The position numbers and the translations under genes are program-made. The notes under the pieces were generated by a model. The model saw nothing but the letters and a program-made list of their open reading frames with translations, searched no databases and had not been told where the DNA came from. Below are positions 15,482 to 23,140 of a DNA stretch of 64,000 bases, piece after piece. Numbering within the stretch: position 1 is the stretch's first letter; each line of letters starts with the position of its first letter. This stretch comes from Cellulomonas denverensis (lineage in GTDB: Bacteria > Actinomycetota > Actinomycetes > Actinomycetales > Cellulomonadaceae), in NCBI RefSeq assembly GCF_012396125.1, contig NZ_JAAXOX010000014.1, positions 1-64,000 of the forward strand. Direction: 5' to 3'.

Positions 15482-15820
15482 CTACCCGCGCCGGCGGCCG
15501 CCCAGGAGGAACGCCTGCAGAAGGTAGGTCACCACCGCGGCGCCTGCCATGACCAGCACCAGGTGGGGCACTCGGGCGGCTACGGAGGCGGCGAACGTGA
15601 GCACCGCAGGCGCGTCGTCCGACACCTCCGGCGGCGCCAGCTCCAGCCGCGGGAAGCCCATCCAGAACACCACGCAGAGGATCAGCCACGAGAAGAACCC
15701 TGAGAGCGGTCCCGCTGCCGGCCGAGCATTCTCGGCACCCCCAGAACCCGGCTCCACCTCGCGCGCCGCTTCGTCGCTCGATGCGGCACTGCGGACTGCT
15801 CGGGGCCTCACCACTCGCAT
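15482..15820 (-). CDS. Small membrane protein, two TM segments
   Basis: 112 aa from the ATG at 15818-15820, chosen because GGAGGAGAGG precedes it; the frame is open further up to 15934 but without a site. An Ala/Glu-rich cytosolic N-terminus is followed by TM1 (FFSWLILCVVFWMGF) and TM2 (LVLVMAGAAVVTYLLQAFLL) and a GRRRG tail. No domain recognised. It is last in the minus-strand series that starts with parA at 18179, but a 113-bp gap to the gene upstream leaves its transcript uncertain. Confidence 0.6.
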   Translation of the reverse strand: MRVVRPRAVRSAASSDEAAREVEPGSGGAENARPAAGPLSGFFSWLILCVVFWMGFPRLELAPPEVSDDAPAVLTFAASVAARVPHLVLVMAGAAVVTYLLQAFLLGGRRRG

Positions 15821-15933
15821 GTGCCTCTCCTCCGGTCCCGCCGTCTGCTCGCCCACCTCTAGTGGACCTTGCGGCGGTAGATCCTGACGCTCGACGGTGT
15901 GCCGGGTAGCCGCACGTCTCGCACCTCTCTTCA

Positions 15934-16224
15934 TCAGGCCCTCGATGGGGTGCCGCTCGGCGGCGGTGGCTCACGCCTGGCGGCCTTCATCGCGTCGTAC
16001 TGGCGTTCCTTGAGATCGTCGTACTCGGCCGAGAAGCACTCGCAGCACTCAACGCCCTCGGCGTGGTGGTGGCCGGCGCAGCGGTCGTCCGGGCACCCGC
16101 AGGTGTCGCCGTGCCAGACGCCGTCAGCCCAGTAGTACAGCGCGAAGTCCCTGACACTGACACCGATCGCCTCGAGCAACGCGACGGCCGTCGCGTTGAG
16201 CCGCGTCGGCTGGTCAGCGTTCAT
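15934..16224 (-). CDS. Small Cys/His-rich protein
   Basis: 96 aa, ATG 16222-16224, overlapping the stop of the 194-aa gene by 4 nt (ATGA). The centre is CGCPDDRCAGHHHAEGVECCEC, a dense group of Cys and His that should bind one or two zinc ions. The C-terminal helix ends basic, then Pro-rich. Earlier parts of the open frame belong to the upstream gene and are not used. No family recognised. The overlap places it in the par-region operon. Confidence 0.65.
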   Translation of the reverse strand: MNADQPTRLNATAVALLEAIGVSVRDFALYYWADGVWHGDTCGCPDDRCAGHHHAEGVECCECFSAEYDDLKERQYDAMKAARREPPPPSGTPSRA

Positions 16225-16805
16225 CGTGAACCCTCGAGATCCTTGCTCGGTGGGGGGAACTCCGGCCAGGGGTGAAGCGGCCCGGGCCGCAGCCTCGGGC
16301 TCGTAGAGGTTACCCGCCACTCCCCCGACTCCCCCGGCTCCATGACATGGTCGACGTGGTCCTGCGTGCCGGCGGCGTGCGAGACGGCGGCGAGAACCAG
16401 GTCGACGTCCCTGCGCTCGAGGTTGACCAGTAGCCACGCCAGCGGAGGCATGCCCTGCAGGTCGATCGCCTCATCAGCGGGATCGGGGTAGCCGCCGAGC
16501 TGCGCGGCCACCAGCGCGATCGCCCGCTCCGCCGGCGAGCCCTGCGCAGCACCCACGTGGGTTTGCACCGCCCGCCAGTCCACCGCGAGCACATCCGCAC
16601 GGTCGTCGAGGGCATAGACGCACTCCTGCACGAACCACGGTCGTGCGAGCCATGCGCCGTGCCGAACCAGCAGCTCGGTGGCTGCCTCGGCCGGGTAGCT
16701 GCCCTCCGCGCCGGCGCGCAGGCCGGCGATGAGTTCGGACACCGTCAGACCTTCGGCGGATCCTCTGGCGGCGTGGTGACCGCTCGGGTTGTTTCCCGTG
16801 TTCAT
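16221..16805 (-). CDS. Hypothetical plasmid protein
   Basis: 194 aa, helical and soluble. It is rich in Trp (LARPWFVQECVYALDDRADV at 53-72), with a Gly/Pro-rich acidic tail after 165. No catalytic motif or known domain. It lies 27 bp after the RHH partition gene and overlaps the following gene by 4 nt, so it is co-transcribed with parA and the RHH gene. A role tied to replicon maintenance is possible from position only. Confidence 0.65.
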   Translation of the reverse strand: MNTGNNPSGHHAARGSAEGLTVSELIAGLRAGAEGSYPAEAATELLVRHGAWLARPWFVQECVYALDDRADVLAVDWRAVQTHVGAAQGSPAERAIALVAAQLGGYPDPADEAIDLQGMPPLAWLLVNLERRDVDLVLAAVSHAAGTQDHVDHVMEPGESGEWRVTSTSPRLRPGPLHPWPEFPPPSKDLEGSR

Positions 16806-16832
16806 TGGGACTCCTCCGTCTCGCGTCGCATC

Positions 16833-17309
16833 TCAGCTGCCGAACGGACGGCCCATGCGGAACGCGCCGCGGTTGGGCTCGAACGGCTCACCGGCGTTGA
16901 ACTGCTCCTCGAGTCGGATGACCTCGCGTGCGAGGGCCTCGTTGACGAGGGCGGTGAGCGACCGGACTCCGCCTTCCTGTCCGGCGGTGCGCAGCACGGC
17001 CGTCTCGGCCCTGGCTTTGAGCTCGAGGTAGATCTGGAGGGAGGTCGTGGCCTTCTGACCGACGAGGTAGTCCGCGGGGTTGCGCGCTGCGCCGCGGCGG
17101 CGGGCCCGGGCGTGCTCGCTGGGCGGCGCCGCGGGCTCCTGACGTACCGGGTCAGGTGCGGGCGTCTGCTCGGGTGCTGGCTCGTCAGCGGGGCTCCGCG
17201 GCGTGGTGGCCGACTCAGAGTCGTCCTTGACGGGCATTCGCACCGTTTCGACCTGGACGCCGAGGATGGGACTCTGGCCGGACGGGCGACTGCGGGGCGG
17301 GCGGGTCAT
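16833..17309 (-). CDS. RHH-type centromere-binding partner of ParA
   Basis: 158 aa. The first 75 residues are a disordered Pro/Glu/Ala linker of the type that stimulates ParA. The C-terminal part (ATTSLQIYLELKARAETAVL, then RSLTALVNEALAREVIRLEEQ) fits a ribbon-helix-helix DNA-binding fold. The start follows TAGGAGATCGAC. It is 9 bp downstream of parA on the same strand, the usual order for type Ib-like partition systems, where the RHH protein binds a direct-repeat centromere and represses the operon. The matching array is at 18291-18362. Function is inferred from fold, order and array. Confidence 0.75.
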   Translation of the reverse strand: MTRPPRSRPSGQSPILGVQVETVRMPVKDDSESATTPRSPADEPAPEQTPAPDPVRQEPAAPPSEHARARRRGAARNPADYLVGQKATTSLQIYLELKARAETAVLRTAGQEGGVRSLTALVNEALAREVIRLEEQFNAGEPFEPNRGAFRMGRPFGS

Positions 17310-17318
17310 GTCGATCTC

Positions 17319-18179
17319 CTAGGCGGACAGGAACGTGCGGGCGAAGTGGGCGGCGAGCTGGTCGAAGATGGCGGTCGTCTCCAGCCCGACCGGGTCCTTG
17401 TAGACCGACAGCGACGTGGCGGCTCCGTCGGCCTCGTTGATACGAGTGCGGTGCGGGATATACGAGGGGGTCACCTCGACCTCTCCCCCGTCGAGCAGAC
17501 GCCGCGTCGTTCGCAGGTCCCACACCAGGTCACCGAAGGTCTCACGCAGCCCCTCCAGCTGGAAGGCGTGCTCCGCGGTGTGCTTGCGCATCGTGACGAT
17601 CACGCCGCCGACGGTCAGGCCCTCGTTGCCGATGTCCTCGGCGTGCTGGTGGACGAAGTCGCGCACACGGACGGCGCCCTCGACCGGGTCGTACTCCGGT
17701 GTGGTGACGATCAGCGTCGTGTCGGCGGCGGCGAGGGCCATCTGCACCAGGTGGCCGAGGTCGGGCCTGGTGTCGATGAGGATGACGTCGTAGTCCTCTG
17801 TCCAGCCACGCAGCGCCTTGCGCAGACGCCGGACCGCACCTACCGCGCCGGCTTCGTGTTCCCGGTTGCCCAGGTCGAAGCGCGCAGGCAGGACGTCGAT
17901 GTACTGGGCCTCGGGGATGGACTTCTCATCCCAGCCGCACGAGACGACGGCACCCGCACCCGCGCCCTCCTGGTTCGCGGCGACGACCTCGGACATGGTC
18001 GGCGTCGGGTTCTGCGGGTCCCATGTGACCCCTAGCCGTCGAGTGGCGTTGGCCTGTGGGTCGAGGTCAACGACCAGGACGCCCAGCTTGCGGCGGCCGA
18101 GGGCGGCGGCGAGCTGGACGGTCGTGTCGGTCTTCGCGACCCCACCCTTGTTGTTGGCGATCGCTGCGGTGAACGTCAT
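17319..18179 (-). CDS. parA: ParA-family partition ATPase
   Basis: 286 aa from the ATG 18177-18179, which follows GGAGGG. The deviant Walker A motif is NKGGVAKTDT at 10-19: ParA and MinD proteins have KGGVGKT, so the second Gly is Ala here and the residue after KT is Asp. The Walker B-like VDLDPQANATRRLG follows at about 38-51 and IDTRPDLGHLVQMAL in the middle. It makes ATP-dependent gradients on the nucleoid to move plasmid copies. The gene downstream encodes the RHH partner and the 9-bp repeats upstream are the likely centromere. The changed P-loop may slow ATP use but the signature lysines are kept. Confidence 0.9.
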   Translation of the reverse strand: MTFTAAIANNKGGVAKTDTTVQLAAALGRRKLGVLVVDLDPQANATRRLGVTWDPQNPTPTMSEVVAANQEGAGAGAVVSCGWDEKSIPEAQYIDVLPARFDLGNREHEAGAVGAVRRLRKALRGWTEDYDVILIDTRPDLGHLVQMALAAADTTLIVTTPEYDPVEGAVRVRDFVHQHAEDIGNEGLTVGGVIVTMRKHTAEHAFQLEGLRETFGDLVWDLRTTRRLLDGGEVEVTPSYIPHRTRINEADGAATSLSVYKDPVGLETTAIFDQLAAHFARTFLSA

Positions 18180-18195
18180 CAGCCCTCCAAGTAAC

Positions 18196-18206
18196 ACAAG
18201 ACTTGT
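18196..18206. promoter_or_regulatory. ACAAG-A-CTTGT palindrome before parA
   Basis: Perfect 5-1-5 palindrome 17 bp upstream of the parA start. Its CAAG/CTTG halves match the unit of the array at 18291-18362. A further near-perfect inverted repeat (gcaatgcatg/catgcgttgc, 18218-18247) lies between. It is a likely operator for the RHH protein at the parA promoter. Confidence 0.55.
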
Positions 18207-18286
18207 ATACCTTACGCGCAATGCATGTCTTGGTTGTCATGCGTTGCATGCCTGCTCGCGTCGACGGTACGCCTCGCGAACGATCT

Positions 18287-18362
18287 ACACAAGTCTTGTG
18301 TTGCTTGGGTTTGTTGCCTCACTTCGTTTGCTTGCCGTGCTTGGGTTGCTTGTATCGCTTGC
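18287..18362. repeat. Array of eight tandem 9-bp repeats, probable parS centromere
   Basis: From 18291 to 18362 eight back-to-back 9-mers share the plus-strand consensus GTTGCTTGG (minus CCAAGCAAC): units start at 18291, 18300, 18309, 18318, 18327, 18336, 18345 and 18354. The first is part of a perfect 15-bp palindrome ACACAAG-T-CTTGTGT (18287-18301). Tandem short repeats next to parA and an RHH gene are the classical form of a plasmid centromere. Confidence 0.75.
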
Positions 18363-18453
18363 GTGCACCGGGTTGAAGGCTGGGGCGAAGCCGCCCGGGC
18401 TCGACTGGGCGGGCCGGGCAAGCCGAGTGCGGGGGGCTGACATCACAGGCGCC

Positions 18454-20262
18454 CTACGCGACAAGGACACCCGCGAGGGTCCACGTGACGTCTCCTGGCG
18501 GAGGGAGCCAGTACTCGTCTATCTCCGAGTCGTACATGTCGCGCTCCGAGATTCCGCAGGCGGCCTGCTGGTCGTGTCGGGCGAGGTAGGCGCGCCACCT
18601 CCGGCGTTGGCGGGCGTAGGTGGCCAGTTGCAGTGCGATCGCTTCGGTGACGCCGAGGTCCTCAGCGATCCGGGCGAGGAGTTCGGGGTGGGGGAGTAGG
18701 CCGTCGGTGGTGCGTTCGACCAGGCCGTGCTCGCACAGGAGGTCGACGGCTTCGGCGATGCTGGATCGCGAGCACCCGACTGCCTCGACGAGGGCGGTGA
18801 TGCTGCGCGCGCGGCCGTGCTCAAGGGCCTCGAACACCAGGCCGGCGATGTCGCCGAGCTCGCGGAACGCCGGCCGCTTGGCGTGGATGGTTCCGGAGTG
18901 CCACCGCAGGTCAGCGGCTTGGACGTCCTTCGGGATCGTGAGCGCGTAGAGGTCTGCTGCGGTGCCGTGGGCGGCTTGGATCAGGTCGAGCCACCCGAGC
19001 TCGGTCAGGACCTTGAGCATCGCTGCGATCGTGCTGTGGTCGCTGCCTGTCGCCACGGCGAGCGCGCGTGACCCGAATCCGAAGTACCGGCTTGCGCTCT
19101 TGTGGCCAGCCTCAGCCAGGGCGCGCAGGAGCCAGCGAATCTTCGTTCCGATCGGTGCGAAGCGGTGTCGTTCGTAGGCCAGGACTGCGGTGGTCCAGGT
19201 TCGGATGAACTGGTGCTCCAGGTGGGGGTCGGCCGGCGGTCCGTAGGGAGCGCCTCTGAGCCCCCCCGCTAGTGACTCCAGACGGCTTGTGTGGGATCTG
19301 CGGACATACGAACTCCCGGCCCGGCGGGGGGTTCTTGCGATGAGCGCTTGGGCGTTGCGCCAGTCGGCGGCAATTCGCTCGCGCCGCTGGTCGGCCTTGG
19401 GGCGGTTGGCTTCGTACATGCCGGCCAGGCCAGGCCAGCGGCCGTCCTCGAGGCGCACGACCACGTCGGCCAGGCGCCAGCCGGCGCGGGCGGCTGCGGC
19501 CATGACCGCGGCTCGTGCTTCGGACGGCGACCCGTACCGGGTGGCGTCGTAGATGCCTTCACGGGCGATCCGGGTGACGACCGCGCTGAGCGCGCGGGGC
19601 GCGCCGCCGGCCGGCTCGCCGACGGCGGGCGGGTCGGTGGGGGAGAGGGGCGCCGGGGTGTGGGCGGCGTGCCAGGCGGCGATCTGCGGGGCCAGGCGGA
19701 TCCGCAGGGCGTCGACGACGTCGGGGGTGTTGCGGCGGTGCAGGACGTCGACAGCGGTCGCCAGGGTGGTGACGAGCTGCTGGTGGCCACCGGTCTTGTG
19801 CCGTGAGCCTGGTGTGCGGATGCACCCGGAGCGGGCGGAGCGGTGGGGTGAGGCGTCGATGGTGGGGAAGCGCAGCGCGAGGGCTTCGACGATCTCGCGC
19901 GCGGCCGCCAGGTCGAGGCGCTGAGCGAGCGGGACGTAGATGTGCCGGCCGCCGTTGGGGGAGACGTCCTCGATGACGCGGGCGCCGCACTCGGCCAACC
20001 ACTTCACCAGGCGTGTCGCTTCGCGGGCCACGGCGTCGGCGCCGCCGCGTGAGGAGTCGAGGTCGAGGAACAGCGTGCTGCAGGAGCCGTCGTGGCCGTA
20101 GACGCGCACGGCGGCGGGCTTGGCCGGGAGCCGGTCGGTGAGGCGCCGCTCGTCGGCCGCGCGGTACTCCACGCCGCCGCGTCGGGGGCGTCCCTCTCGC
20201 ACGCGGTCGACGCCTGCCAACAGCATCGCGGTAGCCGCCCACTGCTGCGCAGGCCCGCCCAT
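18454..20262 (-). CDS. Putative plasmid replication initiator with AEP primase-like domain
   Basis: 602 aa. The N-terminal third resembles archaeo-eukaryotic primases: FLDLD (65-69) supplies the two catalytic acids, SPNGGRHIYVPL (101-112) the histidine motif, and RTPGSRHKTGG (149-159) the nucleotide-binding loop typical of plasmid prim-pol proteins. No helicase Walker motifs are seen. The C-terminal half holds winged-helix-like segments (RSITALVEAVGCSRSSIAEAVDLL near 490) that could bind the origin. Actinobacterial plasmids often use such primase-like Rep proteins. It lies upstream of parA on the same strand, with the centromere array between. Start uncertain; a later ATG (MLLAG) is possible. 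Primase-like domain clear, initiator role inferred. Confidence 0.75.
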   Translation of the reverse strand: MGGPAQQWAATAMLLAGVDRVREGRPRRGGVEYRAADERRLTDRLPAKPAAVRVYGHDGSCSTLFLDLDSSRGGADAVAREATRLVKWLAECGARVIEDVSPNGGRHIYVPLAQRLDLAAAREIVEALALRFPTIDASPHRSARSGCIRTPGSRHKTGGHQQLVTTLATAVDVLHRRNTPDVVDALRIRLAPQIAAWHAAHTPAPLSPTDPPAVGEPAGGAPRALSAVVTRIAREGIYDATRYGSPSEARAAVMAAAARAGWRLADVVVRLEDGRWPGLAGMYEANRPKADQRRERIAADWRNAQALIARTPRRAGSSYVRRSHTSRLESLAGGLRGAPYGPPADPHLEHQFIRTWTTAVLAYERHRFAPIGTKIRWLLRALAEAGHKSASRYFGFGSRALAVATGSDHSTIAAMLKVLTELGWLDLIQAAHGTAADLYALTIPKDVQAADLRWHSGTIHAKRPAFRELGDIAGLVFEALEHGRARSITALVEAVGCSRSSIAEAVDLLCEHGLVERTTDGLLPHPELLARIAEDLGVTEAIALQLATYARQRRRWRAYLARHDQQAACGISERDMYDSEIDEYWLPPPGDVTWTLAGVLVA

Positions 20263-20476
20263 CGCGGGGTCGACGACAGCCCGCCTGGTCTCAACGGAGG
20301 CGGTGAGCGGGGGTGAAGCGGCACGCGAACTCGGCGTGTCGCCCGTGTGGGGGTGCGCAAGGCGCCCGGGCGCAGGTATCGTGTCTCCCGAGTGTTAGGC
20401 ACACCGAAGGGTGCGCTGAGGGGAGCTCGTGACCGCCGCCGTCGCCAAACGTTTAGCCGGTCAGAGCTTCTGGGCT

Positions 20477-20504
20477 AGGGCCCGCCCCCTTTGGGGCGGG
20501 CCCT
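20477..20504 (-). terminator. 12-bp G+C hairpin
   Basis: 20477-20488 pairs perfectly with 20493-20504 over a 4-nt loop, 16 bp after the stop of the 84-aa gene at 20521. No U tract. It separates that gene from the rep region. Confidence 0.7.
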
Positions 20505-20520
20505 CACTCGTTCTCTGGGT

Positions 20521-20775
20521 CTATGCGGACTGGACCAGTCGCACGTCACCTCTTCCGATGGGTAGCACGCCCTGGTCTGCTTGAGGCCTCGGCGTGGGCG
20601 CGAACTGGTCGAGGCCGAGGTCGTGGGCCATGAGCAGCGTGACGTACTCGCTGAAGTCGAGGCCCAGGCTTTCGGCCCGCGCCCGTCCGGCCTCGCTGAC
20701 GGGCAGCGGAGCGCGCACTGTGTGCTGTCCTCGGGGGCCCTTAGAGGGGCGACCACCGTGTCCGCGGGTGCTCAT
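20521..20775 (-). CDS. Small RHH-like plasmid protein
   Basis: 84 aa. A basic Gly-rich start (STRGHGGRPSKGPRGQHT) is followed by VRAPLPVSEAGRARAESLGLDFSEYVTLLMAHDLG, which has the strand-helix-helix pattern of CopG/MetJ ribbon-helix-helix proteins; the SEYVTLLMA helix is characteristic. The tail is Pro/Gln-rich. It is a single-gene unit closed by the hairpin at 20477-20504. It probably regulates copy number or the neighbouring rep gene, which would fit its place; no target is seen. Confidence 0.65.
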   Translation of the reverse strand: MSTRGHGGRPSKGPRGQHTVRAPLPVSEAGRARAESLGLDFSEYVTLLMAHDLGLDQFAPTPRPQADQGVLPIGRGDVRLVQSA

Positions 20776-20913
20776 GGTCGATACCTAACACCATGCGCGG
20801 ACTCTGAATCAGAAACCGACACGGCGTGTCGGGCAACTCTGTCCGGATTCCGGTCGAGGCTCCTATCTGGCGGCGGCCCAGACGCACGGGCGAGGCGCCG
20901 GGAGCGTACCGAG

Positions 20914-21294
20914 CTAGTTGTCCGATCCCCGCGCGTCGCCTCGCGGGTCGTGGTGGCGCGCGACGCGGTACTCGTTCGTGGTCAGGACGAACGCGAGCAG
21001 CGTGTCGACGGCGTCGACGACGCCCTTCACCCGCACCGAGTAGCGGACGCTACGCCCACGCCGCTGTCCTGCAGGGACGTCCGCCTGGATGATGCCCGCG
21101 TTCTCAAGCTGCTCGAGGTGGAGGCGAAGCGAGCTCGCCGAGACGCCGAGCCCATCCGCGATCTCCGCTCGCAACAGCGGCCCTCGCGACGACAGCTCCC
21201 GCAGGATGGACTGCGCCAACGGCATGTCGATCGCGTACAGCATCGCTGCCTCCCGAGACGTCAGCGGCGTCGCGGGGCGGACGAAGCGGGGCAC
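20914..21294 (-). CDS. Winged-helix (ArsR-like) transcription regulator 1
   Basis: About 126 aa from a GTG at 21292-21294; the open frame upstream contains no better site. HTH: ILRELSSRGPLLRAEIADGLGVSASSLRLHLEQLENAGII, followed by a basic wing (GQRRGRSVRYSV). It lacks Cys/His metal ligands. An inverted repeat AGCG-N8-CGCT lies near 21344-21360, just upstream. Together with the next gene it forms a pair of related small regulators standing between the rep region and the conjugation/surface stretch, as expected for transfer control. Targets unknown. Confidence 0.7.
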   Translation of the reverse strand: MPRFVRPATPLTSREAAMLYAIDMPLAQSILRELSSRGPLLRAEIADGLGVSASSLRLHLEQLENAGIIQADVPAGQRRGRSVRYSVRVKGVVDAVDTLLAFVLTTNEYRVARHHDPRGDARGSDN

Positions 21295-21555
21295 GCGCCC
21301 AGGATGGCAGCCAGTCGGGTGACGCCATCCGCCCAACCTTGCGACGTGAGCGCAATATAACGCTACGATCCCCGAGTCACTCGGAGCCACGCTCCGCGAG
21401 GAGCGCCAGCTGTCAGGGGATCGTCGATGAGCAACGCCAGGCGCGGGTCCGGCCGGCCCGCTGCTCTTGCCCAACCTGACAGACTCGGACATTTCGCCGA
21501 TACACGGTCGAATGCGACAAGCGAGCCCGAATCCGGCAATGTGCCGACCAGAGCC

Positions 21556-21873
21556 TCAAGATCCGAGCAGGTACTCGGAGCACACCGCCGCAACGTACTC
21601 GAGCCGGTGTCGATCAACCGTCCAGCCGGCACGCAGGTGTCCGTGCGGGCCAGGAACCGGCTCCGCGACGACCAAGCCGAATGCTCGGAGTTCGCGGAGG
21701 TGCTCGTTGACGTGCCGAACGCCGAGCTCGAGGGCCTGGGCCAGAGCGTCGCTGCTGAGCGGAGCGTTGCGCATCAGCTGGTGGAGGAGTTCGACCCGAG
21801 TGTGACTTCCGAGCACCTCGATCGCTCGGCTGACGTAGTGGGGTTGGGGGCGGGGTACGACGATGCGGGGCAT
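21556..21873 (-). CDS. Winged-helix (ArsR-like) transcription regulator 2
   Basis: 105 aa, ATG preceded by GAGGAGGGC. HTH region: VLGSHTRVELLHQLMRNAPLSSDALAQALELGVRHVNEHLRELRAFGLV, related to the gene at 20914 (same strand-helix order and size). The wing contains PGPHGHLRAG. It is transcribed divergently from the 332-aa coiled-coil gene at 21972. The perfect 6-4-6 palindrome at 21902-21917 lies in the shared promoter region, so it probably controls itself and the start of the plus-strand transfer/surface stretch. The regulatory link is inferred. Confidence 0.75.
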   Translation of the reverse strand: MPRIVVPRPQPHYVSRAIEVLGSHTRVELLHQLMRNAPLSSDALAQALELGVRHVNEHLRELRAFGLVVAEPVPGPHGHLRAGWTVDRHRLEYVAAVCSEYLLGS

Positions 21874-21901
21874 GCCCTCCTCATTCGGCGGTTAAGGCGC
21901 C

Positions 21902-21917
21902 CGGGACATAAGTCCCG
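21902..21917. promoter_or_regulatory. CGGGAC-ATAA-GTCCCG operator candidate
   Basis: Perfect 6-4-6 palindrome in the 98-bp divergent promoter region between the HTH gene (start 21873) and the plus-strand gene at 21972. It is the obvious binding site for the HTH regulator. Confidence 0.55.
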
Positions 21918-21971
21918 AGATTCATGTTGGGCGATTTCTAGCGTGGCCACACGTACCCATGGAGGGGTGAC

Positions 21972-22970
21972 ATGGTGATGACGGAGCAGGAGAGCGTCGC
22001 CGAGCGTCAGGGTCAGGAGGACCCGCCGGTGCGTCGTTCGCGGCGTGCGAGCGTCCTGGTGGTGCTCGGTGTCGTGACCGCGCTCGTGGTCGGCGGCGGT
22101 GGCGTGACCTACGCGCGCTGGGACGCGGATCTCGACGCGCGGCTCGCGGCCGCCCAGGACGAGCTCAGCCAGGCTGAGGTGCAGCTCGCCGACGTCACGC
22201 AGGCCGGTGCCGCGGCTCTGGAGTCCTCGAAGGGCAAGGTCGCGGACGACCAGGTGCGCCAGACGCTGGCCGACCTCCTCGATGATGGGGTCCCCGGCTC
22301 CGCATCCGAGCGGGGGAGCAGGTCGGACCAGATCACTGCCATCACCGCCCTCGCCTCGTCGACCCGAACTCATGCCGGCGAGATCGAGCAGGCGACCTCG
22401 GCGGTCTCCGAGGCGCGCGCCGCCTGGGAGCTCGCCCAGGCTCAGGACGGGTACGACCAGGCCCTGAGTGACATGGTCGCTGCCGTCGACGCCGCTGCCG
22501 CGGTGCTCGCGGGCAGCGAGGGCAAGGTCGCCGACAACCAAGTGCGCCAGGACCTCGCGGACGCCATCGATGCTGCCTCAGCCGTTCGCGAGAAGGCCAT
22601 CGCCTCGACAGTTGGGGCGCTGACGGCGGCGGCGCACGCGGCGGCTGAGGCCACGGACGCGGTTACCGCGGCGACCACTGCGACGAGCCAGGCGCAGAGC
22701 GCCTGGCAGGCGGAGCAGGACCGTATCGCCGCAGAGCGGGCGGCAGCCGAGCGAGCGGCCGCCGAGCAGGCGGCCGCCGCGGCGCGCAAGGCGTCGGCCA
22801 GTTCCTCCGGCTCATCGGCGGGAGGCGGCCGGTCGGCGAGCCCGAGCGGTTCCAGCGGCGGTGGGGGCGGTACCTCGTCGGCGCCGCGCGTCCACAGCCC
22901 GTCAGGGTCGAACTTCGGCACGGGAACCGCCCCTGAGTGCACGACACCATCGTGCGGGATCACGTTCTGA
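21972..22970 (+). CDS. Membrane-anchored coiled-coil protein with internal repeats
   Basis: 332 aa, ATG after GGAGGGGTGAC. One N-terminal membrane segment (ASVLVVLGVVTALVVGGGGV, 27-46) would leave the rest outside the cell. The body is Ala-rich coiled coil with two copies of a motif of the form SSKGKVADDQVRQTLADLLD (about 82-101) and GSEGKVADNQVRQDLADAID (about 180-199), then an AAERAAAE helix and a Ser/Gly-rich tail ending in CTTPSCGITF. The 712-aa protein encoded at 30811 shares the motif and the topology, so the two are paralogues that bracket the surface-protein cluster. Function unknown; a stalk or cell-wall spacer is possible. Confidence 0.75.
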   Translation: MVMTEQESVAERQGQEDPPVRRSRRASVLVVLGVVTALVVGGGGVTYARWDADLDARLAAAQDELSQAEVQLADVTQAGAAALESSKGKVADDQVRQTLADLLDDGVPGSASERGSRSDQITAITALASSTRTHAGEIEQATSAVSEARAAWELAQAQDGYDQALSDMVAAVDAAAAVLAGSEGKVADNQVRQDLADAIDAASAVREKAIASTVGALTAAAHAAAEATDAVTAATTATSQAQSAWQAEQDRIAAERAAAERAAAEQAAAAARKASASSSGSSAGGGRSASPSGSSGGGGGTSSAPRVHSPSGSNFGTGTAPECTTPSCGITF

Positions 22971-23011
22971 TGGCCGCTGAGAGGGGGCGCGCGATGCCGC
23001 CCAGATGAGCT

Positions 23012-23080
23012 ATGTCGGGGGAGCGGCAACGTTGCCCCGACATGGGTGAGGCGGTCCCTGATTCCAGCAGGGACCGCCTC
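23012..23080. terminator. Double hairpin after the coiled-coil gene
   Basis: Two stems: 23012-23020 with 23035-23043 (9 bp, with a CAACGTTG core in the loop) and 23048-23060 with 23068-23080 (13 bp perfect, 7-nt loop). They lie between the stop at 22970 and the adhesin start at 23141, and probably terminate or attenuate transcription. Confidence 0.65.
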
Positions 23081-23140
23081 GGAGCCCACACCTAGGTACC
23101 CGACCTGTGCAGTCAGTCCCACTCGCGAGGAGTTTGTTCG

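Noticed and set aside
18291..18362. CRISPR array
   Set aside because: Units are 9 bp without spacers; no cas genes in the window.
20447..20454. AAACGTTT palindrome as replication origin box
   Set aside because: A single 8-bp palindrome without AT-rich tract or iterons is too weak to call an origin.
20430..20582. Short plus-strand ORF starting GTG after GGGGAGCTC
   Set aside because: It runs through the terminator hairpin and the opposite 84-aa gene; no independent support.
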